Source: Aristolochia californica | Taxonomy: Eukaryota; Streptophyta; Magnoliopsida; Piperales; Aristolochiaceae | Reading direction: 5' to 3' | Assembly: GCA_029961685.1 (NCBI GenBank) | Contig: JARWKL010000007.1 | Location: 30,124,027-30,188,026, forward strand | DNA: 64,000 nucleotides | Shown: piece after piece, positions 1 to 10,274 of the stretch | Layout of the letters: each line of letters begins with the position of its first letter | Position numbering within the stretch: position 1 is the first letter of the stretch | Position numbers and translations under genes: made by a program | The notes under the pieces: model-generated | What the model was told of the DNA's origin: nothing | Databases searched by the model: none | Seen by the model: the letters and a program-made list of their open reading frames with translations, nothing else

Positions 1-813
1 TTGTCCAAGAAGTTGGTAAAAGGAGTTCAACCATGAGATAAGTTAATTCTCTTCTGCTTTACATTTTTTCTTCATCTTATTTACATACTCCTTTTTTATG
101 TTTATTTATTTTTGTTCTTCTTGAACTTTAATCACATCAAGTCAAGATAATCTTCATATGTTGTGAAGATTTATTTTTATTACTAAAATGATGTTATAAT
201 CTTGATCTTCTTGTAGATCAATTACAAGCTTGATCAAGATCAATTGCTACTTGTGTCTTATCAAGATTGATGTTTTGAGATTTAGTTACTTTTATGTAAC
301 TCGGATCAATTTTATTTGAGGTAGAATTCCAGCACATGTTACTGTAAATTCCCCCACTTGATGTTGCTCTTGGGATTGTGTTATGTTGTTTGATGAAATT
401 CCAGCATTCACTTATCCCTATTATTTTTGTTGCTCTTGAACTTCAACAATTGTATTTTTTTACGTTGAAGTATTCCCATGAGCTAAAGATAAATTTGTTT
501 CCGAGTGTCTTGATTTGCCTCTAAGTTTTCTCTAAATATTTTTTGCTCTCTGTTTGTGTGGGAGTTTGGATTAAGGCTTAAGCGGTTGCATCTACCTTCT
601 CCACTTTGTTTTTCCTTTAAGAATATATGAGGAATTGAGTGATGGCTGGATCTTATTCTCACTTGCCAAAAGCACAAATTTGTTGATAATTTGGTGCTTA
701 CTCTCGTGAAAAAATTCTTTTCTCATTTTCCCTCTACTGTTGGTGACTGATTTGGTCCACGGGTTCTTCAAAGTACATTGAGTAATTTTTATATGAAGAA
801 GGCCCCTACCTTT
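1..813. other. AT-rich noncoding stretch, probable leader of copia element X
   Basis: No credible coding region is seen; the open frames are short and show no family motif. The stretch ends where chromovirus A is inserted, and copia gag sequence resumes directly after A at 6126, so it is most likely the 5' leader or LTR-proximal part of the same copia element. No primer-binding site or LTR end could be fixed. An imperfect repeat around the word GAATTCCAGCA occurs near 326 and 397. Confidence 0.35.
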
Positions 814-1260
814 TGTTATGGACTCCATAGCATCACGAGTTATCCATAGGCATAAGAATTAAATTATGTCAATTTACTTTTCATGTAATTTCAATTCGGT
901 TTGGTTTACTTTATTTGGTTTGGGTTACTTTGGGTTGGTTCAGTGTAATGTGGCGTGAACCACTTGACCTATGGGTCATCTTGTATTTTCGTCCTCAACC
1001 CTATTTAGGGGGACGTGAAGGAAAAGAGAGGCAAGTATTGAGAAAATTATATTTTACAGGTTTGATTCTCCCTCAGAGGTCAAGGTCGGATGCTCCCTTT
1101 GAGGTCCAAGGTTGAGCTTCCTCCAAAGCTCCTTCGTTCTAATTGAGTTCCACCATTACTCGTTCAAGAAACAAGAATTCTCTTCCAACGTCAAGATCAT
1201 CCATGGAGGGAAGAGAGAAAAGAAGGGTGACTTGATCCATGGCAAGGGAAGAACCTAACA
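814..1260 (+). repeat. 5' LTR of element A
   Basis: 447-bp LTR starting TGTTATGGACTCC and ending GAACCTAACA, matched by 5689-6125. It contains AACCCTATTTAGGGG as a TATA-like box near 990-1010. The last part encodes the start of gag (ATG at 1203 and 1239), so the gag frame runs out of the LTR and over the primer site. Confidence 0.9.
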
Positions 1261-2492
1261 TCTTGGTATCAGACAGGTCCACCCTTGGGGATTCCTCTTC
1301 CCCTGACGATTTGAGACAGTTAGTGGAAGATACTAGGCAGAGGATAGATAACCAGGCTCATGCCCTGGAAGAGGTGCGTCAAACAACCTCTGATTTGCGT
1401 GAGGCAATAAAATCAATGGATGCCATCCAAGCTCTCCTCCGGCGACAAGAGGAGCATGATACACGAGCCCAACCTCCAACTGCCTACTCTCCACCGGCCG
1501 ACCACCATCCATTCCACCCACCACCTCCCCCACAACCATCAATGCGTCAACACCATCCCCATCTGGGGCCTGCCGTTCAAGTACCAAACACTGTGCCCAG
1601 GTATTTAAAACTTGACTTTCCTACGTATGATGGGTCTAAGGACCCTTTGATTTGGTTAGCCAAGTGTGATAAGTTCTTTTACCATAAAAAAACACCTGCA
1701 GATGAGAAAGTGTATTTGGCCGCCTACCACATGCTTGATGAAGCGCTTCTATGGTACCATCAATTCCAAAATGACCAAGTGGTTCAGGATTGGGCAACTT
1801 TTAGACAGTCTTGCATGGTGAGATTTGGTCCTCCAGCTAGTAGCAATCCATTGGGAAAATTAATCAATTACAAACAAACTGGAACACTAGAGGTGTACCA
1901 AAAGACCTTCCAGGAAAGGTTAGCCTGAGCAAACCAGTTTGTTAGCCACACACAGTATGTTCATATTTTTACTGCTGGTTTGACAGAAGCTCTACGTTTA
2001 GAAGTTGAATCACATGCTCCTATAGATTTAGACCACGCTATGAATTTAGTCAGGGCAATTGAGCACAAGCAGCGTGTTCTAAAGGAGTCATCGGTCAGAA
2101 AACCAGCTTGGCCAGGGAGGCACAATGCCTCAGTGCCAAACCCTTCCTCTAGCCCTCCAAGATTTAGAGACAGTGCAGCCCCACGCCCAGACATCTCTAA
2201 TTCGGCCCCACCTGCTCCTTACTTCAAAAAACTGACTAGACAAGAAATGGACCAGAGAAAGGCCAAGGGCCTCTGTTTTAACTGCGATGAACAATATGTC
2301 ATTGGACACTACCGCAAACGATTATTCAGTATATGTCTGTGGGAGGATGGAGAAGAAATACCACCAGAGGAGGAAATTGTGGAAACTAACCAAGAAGATC
2401 CAGAGATTTCCCTTCATGCTATGACTGGTCTACGCAGTGCCAACACAATGCAGGTTAAAGCCCAATTACATCATTTAAAGTACTTGCTTTAG
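1203..2492 (+). pseudogene. Element A gag (capsid/nucleocapsid), broken
   Basis: Structural polyprotein of the chromovirus. The family frame begins with MEGRE.RRVT in the LTR, but here a TGA follows at about 1232, and the open part restarts at 1239. A retrotransposon gag core follows (PRYLKLDFPTYDGSKDPLIWL and the LINYKQTG..EVYQKTFQERLA region). A TGA at about 1926 interrupts it. The frame resumes from 1980 and ends in a zinc knuckle of the CFNCDEQY type, in which the final cysteine is replaced by arginine (GHYRKR). A small indel near 2480 separates gag from protease. Confidence 0.85.
1264..1273 (+). other. Primer-binding site of element A (initiator tRNA-Met)
   Basis: TGGTATCAGA lies 3 bases after the 5' LTR and matches the 3' end of plant initiator tRNA-Met. 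It lies inside the gag reading frame, where it encodes part of I-L-V-S-D-R. Confidence 0.8.
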
Positions 2493-4335
2493 TTGACTCG
2501 GGTAGTACATATAATTTCATCAGTCAGCAGGCAGCAGAACAACTTGGGTTAGTAGTACAGCAACAGACTGGTCTTTCTGTATCAGTAGCCAATGGGGCTA
2601 AAATTACTAGTGTAGGCATATCACTAGCCACACACTTTGATATTGAGGGATATGCATTTTTTGTAGATTTTCTGGTGATTCCACTATCAAGATTCGATTT
2701 GGTTCTAGGAATTAAATGGCTACAATTGTTGGGACCAATATTATGAGATTTCCAAGCTCTAATCATGTCTTTTATAGAGGACCAACATCAGATTATATTG
2801 CATGGCACACAAGCACCACTCACCTGCGCACTACAGGTTCCCCAGGTCCAGTCCACCAACACATGTAAGTTATCTCACTTACTTACAGAATTTGAAGATA
2901 TCTTTCAGGACCCTACTGCCTTACCACCACTTAGGCACTATGATCACCGTATCCGTTTGAAAACGGGTACCAAGCCAGTAGTGGTGCGTCCATATTTTTA
3001 CTCTCACTTACAGAAGGATGAGATTGAAAGGCAGTGCCAGCAGATGTTAGCATAGGGTATTATTCAGCCTAGCAGGTCTCCTTTTTCGTCACCGGTATTA
3101 CTAGTCCGCAAGCATGATAAGTCATGGAGGTTCTGTGTGGATTACCGACAACTCAATGTCCATACGATTAAAGATAAATTTCCTATTCTAGTGGTGGACG
3201 AGCTATTAGATGAGCTACATGGAGCTACTATTTTTACTAAACTCGATTTGAAATCTGGCTATCATCAAATCCGAGTTCATCCATCAGATGTGGAGAAAAC
3301 AGCATTCTGCTCGTATCACGACCATTTTGAATTCCTCGTAATGCCATTTGGTCTATCAAATGCGCCTTCCACCTTCCAGGCCCTCATGAATGAGGTATTT
3401 TCTTCTCTCTTGAGAAAATATGTATTGGTATTTTTCGATGATATTTTGGTCTACAACATTAGCTGGGAAGAACATCTTCAGCACCTTCACCAGGTATTTT
3501 CTCTTATACGTTCACATCATTTGGTTTTAAATCGGTCAAAATGTTCTATGGGCACATCAGAAGTGGCATATTTGGGCCGTTATTTTAGCATCGGGGGTGA
3601 AGGTAGACCAGAGTAAGATACAGGCGGTCACAGATTGGCCTATTCCTACATTTATGACAGCCTTAAGAGGATTTTTGGGCCTAGCTCGATATTATAGAAA
3701 ATTTATTCGTAGCTATGACCAGCTTGTAGCTCCGCTCAACAATCTCCTCAAGAAAAATGCTTTTACTTGGTCAGAGACAGCAGCTCATTCCTTTCAGCAA
3801 TTGAAAGACGCCTTATCATCAGCTCCAGTTTTGCTGCTCCCCGACTTTGAGGAGTCCTTTGTAGTGGAATGTGATGCTTCGGGGGGCGGTATTGGCGTAG
3901 TGTTGCACCAATAGGGCCACCCGATTGCTTATTTTAGCCGTCAACTGGGCCAACACCACCACAAGTTGGCAGCTTATGAGAGGGAATTGATCAGATTGGC
4001 GAAAGCTATACAGCATTGGCGCCCTTATCTATGGGGATGTTCTTTTTTGATTTGCACTGATCATTGCAGCCTCAAGTATCTTCTTGAGCAGCGTCTCACT
4101 ACTTCACCACAACAGCATTGGTTAAGTAAGCTTATGGGGTTTGACTTTTCCATTGAGTATAAACCAGGAAATTTGAATGTAGGGGCTGATGCCTTATCTC
4201 GTTGGGACGTTCCAGAGCCGCAATTAAACGCCATCAGTCAGCCCAGAGCTCTCTTGTTGGATTCTATGTGGGAAAAGGCACAAAAGTACCCGGATATTAT
4301 CTCCTTATGTCAGGATATCTAGTAGGGGACAGCGG
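2493..4335 (+). pseudogene. Element A protease, reverse transcriptase and RNase H, broken
   Basis: The aspartic protease starts with LVDSG at about 2488-2505 and runs through the DFLVIPL region. Reverse transcriptase covers about 2930-3600, with [24 protein letters not shown] and the catalytic FFDDILVY motif intact. RNase H follows (VECDASGGGIG, then CTDHCSLKYLLEQRLTTS). Stops lie at about 2743 (TGG to TGA), 3053 (Q to TAG) and 3912 (Q to TAG), and a frameshift lies near 3600. In an active element this makes cDNA from element RNA in cytoplasmic particles. Confidence 0.88.
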
Positions 4336-4346
4336 CACCACATTGG

Positions 4347-5685
4347 ATGGTTCAGGACAATCTCATCCTCTACAAAAACAGAATTTTTCTACACCACACA
4401 TCCCCTCTGATTAACAACATTTTAGCTTCCTTCCATGACAGTACACATGAGGGCCGACAGAAAACATATTTCCGGATCAGTAGGAAATTTTGTTGGAGGG
4501 GCATGAAGCGCAGTATTGCTGATTATGTGGCGGCTTGTCAGACTTGTCAACGGAATAAAGCTGAAACATTAAGTCCAACGGGGTTGCTCCAACCACTTCA
4601 GCTTCCGTCACAGGTCTGGTCTGATATTTCTCTGAGCTTCTTAGATGGACTTCCCTCTTCGTCGGGTAAATTTGTTATCTTTGTAGTGGTGGATCGTTTC
4701 TGTAAATATGGGCATTTCATTCCTCTGGCTCATCCTTACACTGCAACTCAGGTCGCTCAACTTTTTATGGATAACATTGTCCGCTTACATGGGATGCCTA
4801 ATTCAATTACCAGTGATGGGGATGCAATCTTTACAAGTACCTTCTGGAAAGAACTCTTCAAGTTACAGGGTATAATGTTAGCTTTTCTTCAGCCCACCAT
4901 CCTCAGACTGATGGTCAGACAGAGGTCGTCAACAGAACCATTGAAATGTATCTACGCTGTTTCGTGGGGGACTCACCTAAGATGTGGGTTAAGTGACTCG
5001 CCTGGGCTGAGTTCTATTACAACACCTCCTACCACAACGCACTCGGCACAACCCCATTCAAGGTGGTATATGGTAGAGAACCTCCCCGTCTTTTAGCCTA
5101 TGAACCAGGGGCCTCTAAAGTCGCCACTTTGGACCAAGCATTAGCTGAAAGAGACACATTCATCACTGAGGTGCGCACTCATCTACAAGAGGCACAACAT
5201 TCTATGAAAAAATATTATGACAAGAAGCACCGGGAAGTCTTCTTTTCTCCTGGAGATTGTGTTTGGTTGTGTCTCCAACACTACAGGCAGCTGTCGTTGA
5301 TAGCCTCCAAACGTCACAAGCTCTCTCCAAAATATTATGGTCCCTTTCAGGTGATGGAGAGTGGCCTACAGATTGCAGCTTTCGCCAGAGGCCAGAATTC
5401 ATAACGTCTTTCATGTCTCACAATTAAAGGCCTTCCAAGGTGATTCGCTTTTGCTTCACACCCCGCTGCCCCCACTCCATGAGGGACGTGTACTTTCTAC
5501 CCCACCACAGGTATTACAAACTTGCCGTATTCAGGGTGATTGGGAGATCTTAGTGCAATGGGCAGATGCTGACCCCAGTGACACAACATGGGAGCCATTA
5601 GCGGCGTTTCGCACCCTCTACCCATACTTTGAGGTTGAGGACAAGCTCTTTCTCCTGGGGGGGGGGGGGGGGGGGGGGGGGGGGG
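4347..5685 (+). pseudogene. Element A integrase and chromodomain, broken
   Basis: Integrase has the zinc-binding region (CQTCQRNKAE), a catalytic core ([15 protein letters not shown]) and a GPY-type C-terminal region (KYYGPFQVM). The first catalytic aspartate, in MDFIDGLP in sister copies, is replaced here (SLSFLDGLP). A frameshift lies near 4890 and a stop near 4995; another shift lies near 5365. The C-terminus is a chromodomain (GDWEILVQWADADPSDTTWEPL), which in chromoviruses directs integration to heterochromatin. The last codons run into a 29-base G run. Confidence 0.85.
5657..5685 (+). repeat. Poly-G run (29 G) at the polypurine tract of element A
   Basis: An unbroken run of 29 G replaces the short GGAGGGGGG tract seen at the same place in element B (27451-27459). 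It is followed by TGATG and the 3' LTR. Confidence 0.9.
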
Positions 5686-5688
5686 TGA

Positions 5689-6125
5689 TGTTATGGACTC
5701 CATAGCATCACGAGTTATCCATAGGCATAGAATTAAATTATGTCAATTTACTTTTCATGTAATTTCAATTCGGTTTGGTTTACTTTATTTGGTTTGGTTT
5801 ACTTTGGTTTGGTTCAGTGTAATGTGGCGTGAACCACTTGACCTATGGGTCATCTTGTATTTTCGTCCTCAACCCTATTTAGGGGAATGTGAAGGAAAAG
5901 AGAGGCAAGTATTGAGAAAATTATATTTTACAGGTCTGATTCTCCCTCAGCGGTCAAAGTCGGATTCTCCCTTTGAGGTCCAAGGTTGAGCTTCCTCCAA
6001 AGCTCCTTCATTCTAAGTGAGTTCCACCATTACTCGTTCCAGAAATAAGAATTCTCTTCCAACGTCAAGATCATCCATGGAGGAAAGAAGGGTGACTCGA
6101 TCCATGGCAAGGGAAGAACCTAACA
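5689..6125 (+). repeat. 3' LTR of element A
   Basis: 437-bp LTR, TGTTATGGACTCC to GAACCTAACA, highly similar to 814-1260 with a few substitutions and small indels. It encodes the undamaged gag start MEERRVTRSMAREEPN from 6077. Confidence 0.9.
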
Positions 6126-7615
6126 CCCTTGACCTCCACATTTGCCTTGCCTCATCATGGAGAGTGGACACACCAGTAATAAGAGTAACATACTCCGCAT
6201 TACTATGATTCCACTAAGAGGTCTCTCTAATTACCTTAACTGTTCACAATCGGTACAAAGGGTTCTCATTACTTGTGACCTTCTAAGTCATGTTATCAAA
6301 ATCCCTCCTTCAATTGATGAAGAAAATGAAGCCTTCCACAAGTGGGTTAAAATGATAGTACGATTATCAGTTGACTCATCAATAGCATGGAAGAGCATGT
6401 AGCTAACAATGTGGTCCACTTGGAAATAGCCAAGGACATTTGAGACACTTGTGCTAAGCTCTACTCGAGTACTGCCTCCTTACAAAGAGTATATGATGTC
6501 TTACAAAGTATGATACATACTAAACACGGAGATAACATTCATGAATTTTTGGCCTAGTTTCGAGGCCTTCTCCAAGAATAGAAAATAACTCAACCATACT
6601 CCACTAACATTGCTGTTCAAGAACGACAATGTGAGGCCGTGGCAGCAACTATTTGCTTGTCAAATATTAAGCCTTACCTTGAGGTTGCGAAGACCCAACT
6701 TCTCATTTCCTCCGCTCTTCCATCCTTTGATGACATCAATGCTACATTACTACGGATCCTTGATCCATCCCCTCCTTCTCCTATTAATGCTCCATCGGCT
6801 ATGTTCTCCGACAATCGGGGTACATCATCCTCATACTGAGGACGGGGCAGAAATATGAGAGGGGGTAGAACTATGAGGGTGGTAGAAAATAGAGGTAGTC
6901 GAACGGGTCCGAATAATCCCGTATTAAGCCTTGACTTTGCACTTACTGTGGTGGTTAGAACCACCTTGTGGAAACATGTTGGAAACTTCAGGGCAAGTTT
7001 GACTGGGCCATAACTATCCCAATCTCTGTTAATTTTGAGAAATGTAAAGGAAAGGCTGACTCCCACTCCGAAAATGTGACTCTCACTACTGAAGACTATG
7101 TTGCATTTCAGAAGATGAACTCCTTAATGGAATCCTCCATTCCTTCATTATCTACTGCCGCTACCACTATTGCCTCAAGTATGCTTTCTTCCTCTTCATC
7201 CTCTTCTTCTTGGATCATTGACTCCGGCGCCTTCGAACATCTGTCAGGTAATAAACACTTGTTTCAATCATTATCTCCTTGTCTTCCTCAAAATTTTGTT
7301 ACTATTGCTAATGGTACCCAAACCAAGGTCCTTGGCAAAGGTTCCTCCTCTCTTACCTCATTTATTCCTCTTCAAGATGTTTTGTTTGTCCCTCAATTTG
7401 CTCTAAATTTTCTTTTTGTTAGTCAATTAACAAAACAATTGAATTGCTATGTCACCTTCTCACTATCTTCTTTTATATTTCAGGATCTCACTACGAAGCG
7501 GGTGATTGGTGTCGGCCATGAAAAGGGGGGCTTGTACTACTTCACTCTTCCACCATTAGCTGCCCTATTGTTCACTACATCCGAGGCCCAACTTTCGCAC
7601 AACCGGCTTGGTCAT
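6126..7615 (+). pseudogene. Copia element X: gag and protease, broken
   Basis: Continuation of the copia element interrupted by A. The gag (from about 6152) has the plant copia pattern GLSNYLNCSQSVQRVLI and SIDEENEAFHKWVK, with many stops and shifts. From 6968 a frame covers the protease (WIIDSGAFEHLSG, where SGA is the catalytic triplet) and the pre-integrase region ending LSHNRLGH. The frame is cut at 7615 by composite P/F and resumes at 29958 with PSTSSLRSLLP, giving a continuous GH-PST junction if the insertion is removed. Confidence 0.85.
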
Positions 7616-7732
7616 TGTTAAGTTGGGTCCAAGGCTCATCCCAAAATGATTAGCCAACTTGGGAATCCTCTTTCCCAACTAATAAACTCTAGATCTTTGT
7701 ACTCACTAATCCATGTGGGACTATTCCTTAAC
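7616..7732 (-). repeat. 3' LTR of short-LTR element P
   Basis: 117-bp repeat that matches 29846-29957. On the minus strand a GTGAGGGGGAG polypurine tract lies directly upstream (7733-7742 in plus coordinates), which marks it as the 3' LTR. The last base or two of the CA end are altered. Confidence 0.8.
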
Positions 7733-7919
7733 TCCCCCTCACGTGTAGACCCTCTTTTTTGGCTCTACAAGTGGATAATTTAGGAGTAGGCAGTTTAGGT
7801 GTAGGCCCTCTTGTGTGGCTCTACAAGTGGATAGTTTAGGTGTAAACTCTCTTTTATGGCTCTACAACTAGATAGTTTTTAGGTGCAAGCCCACATATGA
7901 GAACTTGGCTCTAATACCA
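7733..7919 (-). other. Residual interior of element P with short direct repeats and a primer site
   Basis: Three imperfect units beginning TGTAGACCC, TGTAGGCCC and TGTAAACTC (about 7743, 7800, 7840) each contain GGCTCTACAA. At the right edge, 7907-7919 reads on the minus strand as TGGTATTAGAGCC, a mutated tRNA-Met primer site abutting the F LTR. No coding sequence. Confidence 0.6.
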
Positions 7920-7945
7920 TGTTGAATTTATGGAAAAGAGAAATA

Positions 7946-8340
7946 TGTTATGGACTCCATAGCATCACGAGTTATCAACAGGCATAGGAATTAAATTATG
8001 TTAATTTCCTTTTAATGTAACTCCATTTGGTTTGGTTTGGTTTAGATGTAATATGGCATGAACCAATTGACCCATGGGTCTAATTTGTATTTCCGTCCTC
8101 AACCCTATTTATGAGGACGTCAAGGTGAAGGAAAGTAAGTATTGAGAAAATTAGAATTAAACAGGTCAGATTCTCCCTCAGAGGTCTAGGGAGAGCTTCC
8201 TTCAAATCTCAATCATTCCATTCCGAATTCCACCATTCCACGTTGCAGAAACAAGAATCCTCTTCCAGCATCAAGATTCAATATGGAGGGAAGAGAGGAA
8301 AGAAGGGTGACTCGATCCATGGCTCAGGAAGATCCTAACA
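7946..8340 (+). repeat. 5' LTR of element B
   Basis: 395-bp LTR from TGTTATGGACTCC to GATCCTAACA. It is 25 bp shorter than the 3' LTR because of one internal deletion in the region repeating AGGTCTAGGTCGG. A degenerate primer site TGATATCAGA follows at 8344. Confidence 0.9.
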
Positions 8341-9897
8341 TCTTGATATCAGACAGGTCCACCCTTGGGGATTCCTCTTCCCCTGAGGATTTGCGGCAAT
8401 TAGTAGAGGACAATCATCAGAGGACCAACGTTCAGGCTCAATCCCTAGAAGAAGTGCGTCAAACCACATTTGACCTAGGTGAGGCAATCAAATCCATGGA
8501 CGCAGCAATCCAAGCCATTCTCTTGCGACAAGACGACAGTGGTCTTCGAGCGCCACCGCTAGAAGCCTACTCTCCACCGGCCGACAACCATCACTACCAG
8601 CCACCACCACCTCCTCCATCACAACTACGCCATAACAATCCCCATCTGGGGCCTGCCGCACAGGGACGAAATACGATTCCCAGGTATTTCAAACTCGATT
8701 TTCCTACATATGATGGGTCTAAGGACCCCTTGATTTGGTTAACCAAGTGTGACCAATTCTTTTATCATAAAAAAACACCGGTGGATGAGAAGGTTTATTT
8801 GGCCACATACCACATGCTCGATGAATCGCTCCTATGGTACCACCAATTCCGAAATGACCAATTGGTTCAAGATTGGGCAACCTTTAGACAATCATGCATG
8901 ATGAGGTTTGGTCCTCCAGCTAGTAGCAATCCATTGGGAGAATTAATCAATTATAAAAGGAATGGTTTACTAGAGGTGTACCAAAAGACCTTCTAGGAAC
9001 GTTTGGCCCGCACTAGTGAGTTTGTCAGTCACTCCCAGTATGCTCACATCTTTACTGCTAGTTTGACAGAAGCTCTGCAGCTGGAAGTTGAATTACATGG
9101 TCCTATAGATTTGGACCACGCTATGAATTTAGCCAGGTCAATTGAGCATAAGCAGCGAGTTCTGAAGGAGTCACTGGTCATAAAACCAGCTTGGCCACGA
9201 AGGCACACTACCTCTGCGCCAACACCATATTCTGGACCACCACGTTCTGGTGCCAGTGCAGCACTGCGACCAGAAAGTTCTAACTCTCTGCCACCAACCC
9301 CTTACTTCAAAAAATTGAATAGACAGGAGATGGAACAAAGAAAGGCCAAGGGCCTTTGTTTTAACTATGATGACCAGTATGTCCAAGGTCACATATGCAA
9401 AAGATTATTCAGTGTGTGTCTGTGGGAGGATTGTGAGGACATACTACTAGAGGAAGAGATTGTGGAGATAGACCAAGAGGGTTCAGAGATTTCACTTCAT
9501 GCCATGACTGGCCTACACAGTTCTAAAACCATGCAAGTTAAAGCTCAGTTACATCATCTACAATTACTTGCTTTAGTTGACTCTGGCAACATGCATAATT
9601 TCATTAGTTAGCCAGCGGCCGAACAACTTGGGTTAGTCATCCAGCAGCAGACAGACCTCTCTGTCTCAGTAGCCAATGGGGCTAAAATTACCATTGTGGG
9701 CATATCTCCAACCACCCACTTTGATATTGAGGGACACTCCTTTATTGCAGATTTCCTGGTGATTCCACTATCAGGATTTGATTTGGTACTTGGAGTTAAA
9801 TGGCTCCAACTGTTGGGGCCTATTTTATGGGATTTTCAGGCTCTGACCATGACCTTCACAAAGGACCATCATCAGATCACATTGCATGGCGCCTAGG
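8283..9897 (+). pseudogene. Element B gag and protease, broken
   Basis: This copy shows the undamaged gag start: MEGREERRVTRSMAQEDPN, read from ATG at 8283 inside the LTR, through the primer site and into gag without a stop to 8996. The gag core has FPTYDGSKDPLIWLTKC. A TAG at about 8994 (Q codon) precedes the continuation (9003-9611), which has the nucleocapsid region (CFNYDDQYVQGHICKRLF, with the second cysteine changed to Y) and the protease motif LVDSGNMHNFIS. A second TAG at about 9609 interrupts the protease, which continues to 9896. The terminal TAG at 9894 lies in the mutated target duplication of element C. Confidence 0.88.
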
Positions 9898-10274
9898 TGT
9901 TAGGTTCTCTTGCCATGGATCGAGTCACCCGATGATCTCCCTTAGCTTCCAGATTGGCTGACGAAGAAGAGAAGGATTTGGGGGTCCTAGAACGCCCAAT
10001 GATGTAGGAACATGAGCCTTTGAAGGAGCTCCAACCTTAGGCCTCCATAGAGAGAGTACCTGATCTCGTCTAAGCTAATTGATCAATTCTTGTCTTTCCT
10101 TCAATTACTTGACGCCCTAAATAGATCAGGGAAAACGTCAAAGGTTCTATAATTACAATTAGACCCTTATTAAACTTCAAATTACAATTAAACCCCTAAG
10201 GTACTGAAATACAAGTTTACTCCATCTATTCACTTCTCCAATTCGCCACTCTTGATGCTATGGAGTCCATAACA
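9898..10274 (-). repeat. 3' LTR of element C
   Basis: 377-bp LTR; plus-strand ends TGTTAGGTTCTC and AGTCCATAACA. The adjacent TCACCCCCTTCCTG (10275-10288) is the polypurine tract read on the minus strand. Its 10056-10274 part matches 13657-13877. Confidence 0.85.

Larger units (their letters stand above)
814..6125 (+). mobile_element. Element A: full-length chromovirus (Ty3/gypsy), inactive
   Basis: Complete LTR retrotransposon of 5.3 kb: 5' LTR, tRNA-Met primer site, gag, protease, reverse transcriptase, RNase H, integrase, chromodomain, polypurine tract and 3' LTR. LTR ends are TG and CA. The flanking pentamers are CCTTT (809-813) and CCCTT (6126-6130), a target duplication with one mismatch. 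It lies inside copia element X, whose sequence continues on both sides. Size, short LTRs and the YRQLN / [10 protein letters not shown] reverse transcriptase resemble the Reina-like chromoviruses; the clade is inferred. Several stops and frameshifts make it inactive. Confidence 0.9.

Noticed and set aside
1333..1587. Antisense open frames opposite gag and pol (for example 1333-1587, 19123-19575, 26985-27269)
   Set aside because: They are shadows of the sense frames and recur wherever the same sense sequence recurs.
7733..7900. tRNA genes suggested by GGCTCTACAA and TTCGAATCCC words
   Set aside because: No acceptor stem or complete A-box/B-box layout could be folded by eye; the words belong to element repeats and primer-site regions.
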